Source: an uncultured Bacteroidia bacterium (GTDB lineage Bacteria; Bacteroidota; Bacteroidia; Bacteroidales; UBA932). Taken from it: 5,480 bases of DNA. Numbering within the stretch: the stretch's first letter is position 1; the number at the start of each line of letters is the position of its first letter. The DNA is taken from assembly GCA_902796455.1 (NCBI GenBank), contig CADBPH010000043.1, forward strand, positions 1-5,480, in the 5' to 3' direction. Shown in pieces: positions 1-5,480 of this stretch. The position numbers were made by a program, and so were the translations under genes. Below the pieces are notes generated by a model. That model worked only from the letters and a program-made list of their open reading frames with translations. It was not told the DNA's origin and did no database searches.

Positions 1-548
1 CCCATGACCATCAGGTCACCGGCAAAGGCGGAATACGAATCCTTGTCCGAGATGGAACTGCGGAACATCTTGACATTCAGGCCTGCGGAGAACATTTCAC
101 CGAACTGCATCCCGAATCCGGCCCCGACCATCATGTCCGAGGGCTTGAAGGTGCCTTTCGGCGCGCCATTGGCATCAAAGGCTTCGTATTCGGATCCCGA
201 AAGATAGGCGAAACCCACGGAGACGCCGGCTTTCTCACCCAAAGCGAATCCGGCGCCGAGCGCCGCATCCGTACTGGCACTGCCTTTCGGCGCCCAGTTC
301 CGGAAAGCCCCCTGGATATCCAACTTCCCATCGTAGAACGGGATTGCGGCCGAATTCCGGAAGGCGGACCAGGCGATGGAGGAGGAAGCGGCTGCCCCGG
401 TGAAAGCTATGCCGGCAGATGCCGGGTCGAAAGTCCCGGCGGCAAAGCCGAAGGCTTCACTGCCCCCTTCCGTCTGGGCGAACATACGCGGGATAGAAAC
501 CACGGTCAGCAACATCGCTGCCGCGAGATATCGATAGCATTTCGTCAT
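1..548 (-). CDS. PorV/PorQ-like outer-membrane beta-barrel protein, 3' end cut by window edge
   Basis: The N-terminal 182 codons are present and the gene continues past base 1. It starts at the ATG at 548-546, which overlaps the stop of the S8 protease gene in an ATGA junction, so translation is probably coupled. Residues 1-24 form a signal peptide (basic start, hydrophobic AAAMLLTVVSI, likely cleavage after MFA). The remainder has no long hydrophobic helix but is rich in alternating Gly, Ala and aromatic residues, as in barrel strands (GAGFALG, VSVGFAYLSG, MMVGAGFGMQFG, FSAGLNVKMF). The pattern of an early DPASAG/GAAAS segment, a YLSGSEYEAFDANG segment near residue 120 and a later GLNVK segment recalls the PorV/PorQ family. 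PorV is a 14-strand barrel that receives T9SS cargo at the outer membrane. This assignment rests on remembered family pattern, and the missing C-terminal half would decide it. A more general FadL-like barrel is the alternative. Its position next to a T9SS cargo gene fits a secretion role. Confidence 0.65.
   Translation of the reverse strand, partial: MTKCYRYLAAAMLLTVVSIPRMFAQTEGGSEAFGFAAGTFDPASAGIAFTGAAASSSIAWSAFRNSAAIPFYDGKLDIQGAFRNWAPKGSASTDAALGAGFALGEKAGVSVGFAYLSGSEYEAFDANGAPKGTFKPSDMMVGAGFGMQFGEMFSAGLNVKMFRSSISDKDSYSAFAGDLMVM
545..548 (-). promoter_or_regulatory. ATGA stop/start overlap (translational coupling)
   Basis: The protease stop TGA (547-545) and the barrel-gene start ATG (548-546) share bases in an ATGA tetranucleotide. 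Such overlaps usually mean that the downstream gene is translated by ribosomes finishing the upstream one. No separate promoter is visible for the barrel gene. Confidence 0.8.
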
Positions 549-3250
549 TTCTTCACGATCTTTTGCTGATAAGTTTTTCCGTCGGTTTCCACGGTCAGGA
601 AGTACTGTCCGGGAGCGCAGCCCTGCATGTCAATCGTTGCCATGTTGAATGCGCTGATCGTTTCGGTTTTGTCATAGATCATCGCCCCCGTGGCTGAGGT
701 AATCCGGATCTGCGCGGGAGCCTCCGTCTCGCCGGTGCCGACATACAGGGTCTTTACGACCGGGTTCGGGTAGGCCACGACATCCATCCCATCTTCACGG
801 ACGACGATGCGTATCTCCTGGGAGACAGACGCCTTGCGCGGGTCGTTCGCAGTCACGGTTACGGTGGCCTGTCCATAGGCCAGGGAAGTGATATTCAAGG
901 TATTCCCGCTGATGGTCGTATGGATGACCCCCGGCGAGGAATTCGTCACTTCGTAACTGAGATTGTCTCCGTCCGGGTCGTTGAAATACGGGCTGAGATC
1001 CGTTGCAATGGCGTTGGATTGGCCTTTGATCAGAATATTCTCCAGCGTTTTGGCAACGGTCGGGGGCGTGTTCGGCAGAATGGTATAAGTCACTTTCAAC
1101 GTTGCTGACAGGCCATATTTATCCGTGGCGGTAATCGTTCCGGTATACGTCCCTTCCCCGGCATCCGCGCCGACAATCCGGAGAACATACCCTTCCTGCA
1201 GCTGAGATTTGAGCAGGGTGTCCGCCGGAGAACCCGCTTGGTAGCTGACGGTGAAATCATGCCCGTCCGGCTCGGTGAACGTAACCGGAATGCTCAGGGA
1301 CTCAGAAGCTTTCAAACGAATGACCTCCGGCATCCCGGTTGCGGTGATGACGGGCGGCAGGTTGGCTTCTGTGCGGACGGTCATGATCGTGTTGCCCTGC
1401 GCGAATACCTTCGGGTAGGAGTACGGAATAGCCATGACGTAGTAGTCCGTTTCGAAATCCAGGTCGCTGAAGAAGGCTGTCATGGCATCCCCGATCTGCT
1501 TGTCCGTATTGAGGACGGCCATGGTCTTGACGGATTTGGCCGGAGAGGCAGGATTCATGTTTTCCAGCAGCGAGCGGTCCTTGCTCAGATAAACCATGGT
1601 TCCGTGAGTCGGATAGTCTGTCTGCGTGATGCTGCCGTCGGCCGCTTTCCTGTTTTCTGCCTGGGCCTTCCAGCCCACCGTGACCGTATTGGATTTTGCG
1701 GTGGCGGAGAAAGACGCCAGCGGACCGGCCGGAACCGGATTCAGGGCAGGAACCGGGGCGTCAGGTGCATCCAGCGGATAGGTGAATGCGCCGAGCGCGT
1801 CGACCAGCGGTCCGATAACCGTACTGCTTGCAAACGACTTGTTGCCTCCCTTGACCAGCCGCTCTTCCAGCATGGCATTCGTAAATCCCTGGCCGCCGAA
1901 ATAGGATACAATCAGTGCGGCGACACCCGAGACATGCGGGCAGGCCATCGAGGTGCCGGAGAGGCTGCCGTAGGTGTTGTCCGGCGTGGTGCTGGTAATG
2001 CCGCTGCCAGGAGCGCTGATATCCACCCAGTCGCCGAAATCGGAATAAGCCGCTTTGGAACCGTCCTGGGAGATGGATCCGACAGCGATAATCGGTTCAT
2101 AATTGGCAGGAGCGCCGTTGGCCATGGCGTCATTGCCGGCCGAGAAAATGACGACGCCGCCCTTCATCGGAGAATCCGGAAGTTGGTTCCCGTTGTTGTC
2201 GCAGCCGGCGTATTTGATGAAATAATCGACTGCAGCCTTGTGCGATGCGCTGATGGTCGCCTCCATGCCCGCGGCGCGCTCCTTTTCGGAGATCGTTCCG
2301 TCCCCGTCCGTGTCGACGACATAGCCCCAGCTGTTCTGGCTGATGACAGCCCCGTGGTCCGCTCCCCATTTGATGGCTCCGGCTGTATTCCCGCTCTGGT
2401 CCTTGGTCTTGCCTTCCCCGTCCGGGACGGTCTTGAAAATCTGGCAGGACAGCAGCCGGACACCCTTCTGGCCGGCGGCGAAATTGCCGCCCGCGACGCC
2501 GGCTACACCGATGCCGTTGTTATTGACGGCGCCGATGGTGCCGCCGACATGGGTTCCATGGTTATGGGGATAGATCGTGGAAGAGTTGTCCACGAAATTG
2601 TGGTGCTGGTTACTTTCAGCAGGAAGACAATTCCAGGCCAGATCCTCGTGCTTGAGATCGAGTCCGCCGTCTACGACAGCTACAATGACCTTCGGGTCAC
2701 CGGTCGTGTACCGGTCCCAAATCAGTTTCACGTTGACGTCCGCCCCGAGGGTCGAGGTATTGTTGTAAGCCCACTGCTTTCCCAGTTCCGGGTCATTGAA
2801 CGTGGATCCGATGGAAATCCGCGGTTCGGGTTCAACGAGTTCCACGCCCCGGATGCTCCGCAATTCGGAAGAGGCCTTGGTCATGGGACGGGAGGTGTCG
2901 TATTCGACGGTATACCACTTGTGCAGCCCCTCCCGGCGGGTGCGTTCCTCATACGGGCCGGCATCCGGGAAAAGCCGGGTGATCGAAATGATGCCCAGCT
3001 CGTCCAGTGCCTGGTTCAGGCCCATCGACTTGGTGACGACTTTCCCGGCGGCCAGGTCGCTTTCAATCAGCGCGACCATCTCGTCCGAGAACAGGACGTT
3101 GGCGACACCGGGGACATAAGGAGTCTTTTCTTCAGTAATTTCCGCTTGCGGCTGCGGCGCGGCGGCCGGCTCTTCTTTCTGGGTAAACTCCTCCTTGGCA
3201 CACGCCGCGGCAAGGAGGAGAAGGACGGGTACAATATACCGTTTTCTCAT
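545..3250 (-). CDS. S8 (subtilisin-family) surface serine protease with lipoprotein signal and T9SS type A sorting domain
   Basis: Encodes 901 residues. Residues 1-17 are a lipoprotein signal (hydrophobic core ending LAAAC), and Cys17 is followed by A-K-E-E, which resembles the Bacteroidota surface-export signal. A Pro/Ala/Glu-rich linker (about 25-42) leads to a propeptide-like domain (about 45-145). The S8 catalytic domain spans about 155-490: Asp194 in AVVDGG, His231 in HNHGTHVGG, oxyanion Asn373 in SAGN, and Ser434 in GTSMACPH. All catalytic residues are intact, so the enzyme should be active as an endopeptidase. A 12-residue EF-hand-type loop (313-324) is inserted between NSWG and the oxyanion segment. 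An Fn3-like domain (about 511-627) and two cadherin/Ig-like domains (about 631-725 and 727-818, the second with FNDPDGD) follow. The end (about 825-901) is a T9SS type A sorting domain: a YPNPV motif, then GQYFL, ending KIVKK. One possible Bacteroidota O-glycosylation motif (D-T-L) sits at 677-679. The gene lies 9 bases after the upstream secreted-protein gene. Its natural substrate cannot be read from the sequence. Confidence 0.93.
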   Translation of the reverse strand: MRKRYIVPVLLLLAAACAKEEFTQKEEPAAAPQPQAEITEEKTPYVPGVANVLFSDEMVALIESDLAAGKVVTKSMGLNQALDELGIISITRLFPDAGPYEERTRREGLHKWYTVEYDTSRPMTKASSELRSIRGVELVEPEPRISIGSTFNDPELGKQWAYNNTSTLGADVNVKLIWDRYTTGDPKVIVAVVDGGLDLKHEDLAWNCLPAESNQHHNFVDNSSTIYPHNHGTHVGGTIGAVNNNGIGVAGVAGGNFAAGQKGVRLLSCQIFKTVPDGEGKTKDQSGNTAGAIKWGADHGAVISQNSWGYVVDTDGDGTISEKERAAGMEATISASHKAAVDYFIKYAGCDNNGNQLPDSPMKGGVVIFSAGNDAMANGAPANYEPIIAVGSISQDGSKAAYSDFGDWVDISAPGSGITSTTPDNTYGSLSGTSMACPHVSGVAALIVSYFGGQGFTNAMLEERLVKGGNKSFASSTVIGPLVDALGAFTYPLDAPDAPVPALNPVPAGPLASFSATAKSNTVTVGWKAQAENRKAADGSITQTDYPTHGTMVYLSKDRSLLENMNPASPAKSVKTMAVLNTDKQIGDAMTAFFSDLDFETDYYVMAIPYSYPKVFAQGNTIMTVRTEANLPPVITATGMPEVIRLKASESLSIPVTFTEPDGHDFTVSYQAGSPADTLLKSQLQEGYVLRIVGADAGEGTYTGTITATDKYGLSATLKVTYTILPNTPPTVAKTLENILIKGQSNAIATDLSPYFNDPDGDNLSYEVTNSSPGVIHTTISGNTLNITSLAYGQATVTVTANDPRKASVSQEIRIVVREDGMDVVAYPNPVVKTLYVGTGETEAPAQIRITSATGAMIYDKTETISAFNMATIDMQGCAPGQYFLTVETDGKTYQQKIVKK

Positions 3251-3259
3251 ATAATTCGA

Positions 3260-3967
3260 TTATAGCTGTCCATGCAGGAACTCGACCAGGTCGGCGAGCT
3301 GGTCGACGTCATTCCATTTGATTTTCTTCTCTTTCAGATACTTGAAGGTTTCGTCACGATTGAAATGGGTGTCGGAGAACACTTCGTTTTTCCGGGCGCG
3401 GACCAGATAGCCGTCCACAATCAGGAAAAGCCGCTCGCGCAGGGCCAGGTCTTCTCCGCTGTTCTTTTCTTGCTGGAAAGCGGAAAGGCTTTTGTTGATC
3501 GTCCCTTCATTCCCGGCGGAATGCGTCATCCCCTCCAGCGCGATTGCCGATACATTCTGGGTGGAGGCAATGGCGGATTTCCCATAGCCGATGCTCGTCT
3601 TCTGCATCTCGTCCATGTTGATTTCCTTGCTCTCGAGGACAGCGCCGTGTTCCGTCTCCTTGAGCACGCGCATCAGCTTGCCCATGGCGTTCAGATACAC
3701 ATCGCTGCCGACGCGGGCGACATAAATCGTCGCCATGTCCGCCTCCATGACGTCATCGCCCTTGATGTAATATAGCCGGCTGTTGGACACGTTGACGTTC
3801 AACTTGTCGTATTCGATGGTATTTCCCTTGCTGTTCAGGACATTTCCTGCGAGGAAGTCCTCATACAGGAAGGGCCATGTCGTCTTGGGCTGGAACTTGC
3901 CCTGGGCCTGGGCGGACACCCCTGCAAGCAGCAGGAGTACCCCGAGAATATATTTCATCGTTTTCAT
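3260..3967 (-). CDS. secreted protein of unknown function, first gene of the protease cluster
   Basis: About 235 residues with a clear Sec signal peptide (MKTMKYILGVLLLLAGVSAQA, likely cleavage after AQA), so it acts outside the cytoplasm. The frame can begin at a GTG at 3970, but ATG at 3967 is the better start, and an ATG at 3958 would also give a normal signal peptide. No lipobox Cys or membrane helix is present after the signal. The first part (YEDFLAGNV, then LNVN and YYIKGDDVMEAD) recalls a widespread uncharacterised Bacteroidota secreted family. Those proteins have a short beta-rich segment after a 'Y.dF..G.v' opening and a charged C-terminal helix resembling YLKEKKIKWNDVDQLADLVEF here. 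That resemblance is from memory, and the function of the family is unknown to me. Only 9 bases separate its stop from the protease start, so the two are very probably co-transcribed. An accessory role for the protease is possible but inferred only from position. Confidence 0.85.
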   Translation of the reverse strand: MKTMKYILGVLLLLAGVSAQAQGKFQPKTTWPFLYEDFLAGNVLNSKGNTIEYDKLNVNVSNSRLYYIKGDDVMEADMATIYVARVGSDVYLNAMGKLMRVLKETEHGAVLESKEINMDEMQKTSIGYGKSAIASTQNVSAIALEGMTHSAGNEGTINKSLSAFQQEKNSGEDLALRERLFLIVDGYLVRARKNEVFSDTHFNRDETFKYLKEKKIKWNDVDQLADLVEFLHGQL

Positions 3968-3982
3968 CACTTGAAAATTTTT

Positions 3983-4009
3983 CGAATATACGCATTTTTA
4001 TCAAATATT
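3983..4009 (-). promoter_or_regulatory. weak candidate Bacteroidota promoter ahead of the protease cluster
   Basis: The 65 bases between the transporter stop and the ATG at 3967 are much more AT-rich than the flanking genes. On the minus strand they contain AATATTTG (4009-4002) and TATATTCG (3990-3983). Each is one mismatch from the Bacteroidota -7 consensus TAnnTTTG. Neither has a convincing TTTG at the expected distance of about 19-21 bases upstream, so the exact promoter is uncertain. A start here would give the three-gene cluster its own transcript. Confidence 0.3.
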
Positions 4010-4032
4010 GTTCCGTGCGTGCCTCATCCTCG

Positions 4033-5217
4033 CTACCGGACAGCTTTCCCGGTTTTCATCCACAACCCGTATCCCAGCAGATAGGCTGCTCCGATTCCCA
4101 TCAGCAGGACCGCGCCGCGCTGCCCCATCCGGTCGCCGGCCATTCCCATCAGGGTGGGGAACAGGGCTCCGCCGACAAACGCCATGGCCATCAGGCTTGA
4201 AAAAGCGTTCCTGCGGGAATCTTCCATGGACAGGATGGCTTCCGAAAAAATGATGGGATAAACATTGACGCCGCCGAAGCCGATCATGCCGATCGCGCAG
4301 AAAAGGACAGCGGGCGTTTTGACGGATAACATCAGCAGGAGGGCGGTCACCATCAGGGACAGGCAGAATATCAGATATTTCTTCTTGTCTATGACCGAGA
4401 GGATGAACGGAGTGCAGAAACTACTGATAGTCCGCATCAGGAAATACAAGCTGCTGGCCTTGGCGGCTCTGGCCAAAGTCCATTCGCACCGTTCCATCAG
4501 GAGTTTCGGCGCCGTGATATTCATTCCAACATTGATTCCTACGTGGCATAGGACGGCGATAAAGGTCAGCGCGACAAGTGGATTGTGCAGGAGGCTGAAG
4601 CAGTCTGCGAATCGGCGGCCCAGGCCGGCCCGGTTATCTGGTCGCTGTTCCTGCGGGACCGGAGTCAGCGAAAGGGCCAGGAGGGCGCAGGTACCGATCA
4701 AGAGGAAAACAGGCAGAACGGCCCGCCAGCCCAGGGAACCGGCCATATGTATGGCACCCCATCCGGCCAGCAACGGAGCGGAAAAGGAGATGATGGCTTT
4801 GGCAAATTGCCCGAAACTCATCATTCCGGCGAGGTCGTTGCCGGGTACTACGTTGGTAATCATCGGTTTGAGGGAAACCTGGAGGGCGACGTGACTGATT
4901 CCCATCAGGGACATCGCCAGCAGGATGACCGGGAACGAATAACCGAGCAGGGGCAGCAGGAGTGCAATCAAACCGATCAGGATGCTGATCTGGACCATTC
5001 TCTTCCTTCCGATCCGGTCCATGACCAGCCCTGAAGGCACGGAGATAAGCAGGAACCAGATGAATACCAGAGAAGGCATCAGGCTTGCCCGGGTTTGATT
5101 CTGGGCCATGTCCTGCTGGACCATATTGGTGGCGATGCCGACAATGTCCACGAATCCTTCCGTGAAATAGCAGAGTATCAGAGTGACCAGCAGGCCCGGC
5201 GCAATTATTTTCATCAT
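4033..5217 (-). CDS. MFS transporter, FHS (FucP-like) sugar:proton symporter type
   Basis: An inner-membrane carrier of about 394 residues from the preferred start, with about 12 hydrophobic segments in two six-helix halves. The halves are joined by a polar loop (VPQEQRPDNRAGLGRRF region). Motif A of the major facilitator superfamily is clear after helix 2 (SGLVMDRIGRKR), with a degenerate copy in the second half (GMAGDRMGQR). The C-terminal half has NVYPIIFSEAI followed by FVGGALFPTLMG, recalling the FHS family that includes the L-fucose carrier FucP, so a sugar is the likely substrate. That substrate guess is inference. The longest frame begins at ATG 5280. The extra 21 codons are polar and mostly end in A or T, unlike the rest of the gene, and lie in an AT-rich stretch typical of a leader. 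The tandem ATGs at 5217 and 5214 (MMKIIAPGLLV) are therefore the better start. It is separated from the upstream gene by a terminator. No terminator separates it from the downstream cluster. Confidence 0.88.
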   Translation of the reverse strand: MMKIIAPGLLVTLILCYFTEGFVDIVGIATNMVQQDMAQNQTRASLMPSLVFIWFLLISVPSGLVMDRIGRKRMVQISILIGLIALLLPLLGYSFPVILLAMSLMGISHVALQVSLKPMITNVVPGNDLAGMMSFGQFAKAIISFSAPLLAGWGAIHMAGSLGWRAVLPVFLLIGTCALLALSLTPVPQEQRPDNRAGLGRRFADCFSLLHNPLVALTFIAVLCHVGINVGMNITAPKLLMERCEWTLARAAKASSLYFLMRTISSFCTPFILSVIDKKKYLIFCLSLMVTALLLMLSVKTPAVLFCAIGMIGFGGVNVYPIIFSEAILSMEDSRRNAFSSLMAMAFVGGALFPTLMGMAGDRMGQRGAVLLMGIGAAYLLGYGLWMKTGKAVR

Positions 5218-5233
5218 AGGATGTTTTTGACCG

Positions 5234-5241
5234 TAAAGATA
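5234..5241 (-). promoter_or_regulatory. candidate -7 element for the transporter gene
   Basis: TATCTTTA on the minus strand differs from the Bacteroidota -7 consensus TAnnTTTG only at the last base. It ends 16 bases before the ATG at 5217. The nearest TTG upstream (5270-5268) is about 26 bases away, wider than usual, so the assignment is weak. If used, it requires the start at 5217 or 5214 and excludes 5280. Confidence 0.3.
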
Positions 5242-5321
5242 GTGTTTTTCCCTGGAAGGAGGAGATTCAAGGATTTCCATCGCACCGGAACCATCGGGCG
5301 TTCGGCCATGGGCCTGGATGC

Positions 5322-5350
5322 AAAACCCGCCCCCGGAATCCGGGAGCGGG
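5322..5350 (-). terminator. intrinsic terminator of the right-edge gene
   Basis: On the minus strand, CCCGCTCCCGG (5350-5340) pairs with CCGGGGGCGGG (5336-5326) around an ATT loop. This gives an 11-pair GC-rich stem with a single G-U wobble. It is followed at once by TTTT (5325-5322). It lies 42 bases after the TAG at 5395-5393, so it should end the transcript of that gene and insulate the transporter. The plus strand lacks a T tract on the other side and has a C-A mismatch in the stem, so it is one-directional. Confidence 0.85.
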
Positions 5351-5392
5351 CAATCATACTATTTCACAGCAGGCCGTGGCCCGGTATGAAAA

Positions 5393-5480
5393 CTATTTCT
5401 TCACGAAGGTAGCTCCGCCGTACATGATTTCCATCGCATTTCCATCCTTATCGAGAGTACCCCATGAATTGGGAATGACC
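5393..5480 (-). CDS. C-terminal end of an unrecognised gene, 5' part outside window
   Basis: Only the last 28 full codons are visible, in the frame opening at 5479 and ending at TAG (5395-5393). The peptide contains NSWGTLDKDGNAMEIMYGG and finishes with FVKK. The reading is supported by the well-placed intrinsic terminator downstream and by the shared orientation with every other gene. Both other minus-strand frames over this stretch hit a stop early or fail to match the terminator spacing. The fragment is too short to assign. It has no YPNP or GxY motif of a T9SS sorting domain in the visible part, despite ending in VKK like the protease. Confidence 0.65.
   Translation of the reverse strand, partial: VIPNSWGTLDKDGNAMEIMYGGATFVKK

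Noticed and set aside
1238..3265. 675-codon open frame on the plus strand opposite the protease gene
   Set aside because: It shares codon boundaries exactly with the minus-strand gene. In that register antisense stops need the codons TTA, CTA or TCA in the real gene, which are rare in GC-rich coding sequence. The antisense translation shows no domain, and the minus strand has intact catalytic motifs.
3251..3268. TATAAT hexamer on the minus strand just ahead of the protease start
   Set aside because: The Bacteroidota housekeeping sigma factor uses TAnnTTTG, not the E. coli-type -10. The gap is only 9 bases and the genes look co-transcribed.
3272..3775. 167-codon plus-strand frame opposite the secreted-protein gene
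   Set aside because: It is in the same codon register as the real gene, with the same explanation, and it has no recognisable protein features.
3971..3986. AT-rich imperfect palindrome TTGAAAATTTTTCGAA upstream of the secreted-protein gene
   Set aside because: It is too AT-rich and imperfect to act as a terminator. It could be an operator, but nothing in the sequence supports that beyond what an AT-rich leader produces by chance.
4265..5034. Two overlapping plus-strand frames (4265-4894 and 4585-5034) opposite the transporter
   Set aside because: Both are low-complexity, polar or Arg/Gly/Gln-rich translations. The minus strand encodes a clear 12-helix carrier. The second frame is again in the mirrored register.
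5272..5438. 13-base direct repeat GATTTCCATCGCA at 5272-5284 and 5426-5438
   Set aside because: The similarity does not extend beyond the 13 bases. One copy lies in coding sequence and the other spans the ATG at 5280. One such match in a window this size is not surprising by chance.

Overview
The window looks like chromosomal DNA from a GC-rich member of the Bacteroidota, probably Bacteroidales. Three things support this. One protein ends in a type IX secretion (T9SS) sorting domain. The same protein carries a Bacteroidota-type surface lipoprotein signal (C-A-K-E-E). There are also no clear Shine-Dalgarno sites ahead of the starts. Family or genus cannot be fixed from the sequence alone. Every gene I can support lies on the minus strand, so transcription runs from the right end of the window to the left.

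Layout in the direction of transcription: (1) 5480-5393, the last 28 codons of an unrecognised gene, followed by a strong intrinsic terminator at 5350-5322. (2) 5217-4033, a 12-helix major facilitator transporter resembling the FHS (FucP-like) sugar:proton symporters. Its likely start is 21 codons inside the longest reading frame. (3) A 65-base gap with weak promoter-like elements and no terminator. (4) 3967-3260, a secreted protein of unknown function. (5) 3250-545, a 901-residue subtilisin-family (S8) surface protease. (6) 548 to the window edge, the first 182 codons of an outer-membrane beta-barrel resembling the PorV/PorQ family.

Genes 4 to 6 are packed like an operon: a 9-base gap, then a 4-base ATGA overlap. 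Together they suggest a surface-proteolysis module. It pairs a T9SS-targeted subtilisin with a barrel from the family that includes the T9SS shuttle PorV, plus a small secreted accessory protein. The protease is the most unusual item. It carries both a lipoprotein signal with an apparent surface-export motif and a T9SS C-terminal domain, and a perfect EF-hand-type loop sits inside its catalytic domain. The cooperation of the three genes is inferred from their arrangement and is not demonstrated by the sequence.

There are no RNA genes, insertion sequences, CRISPR arrays or integration sites that I can support. The long plus-strand reading frames are antisense shadows of these genes.
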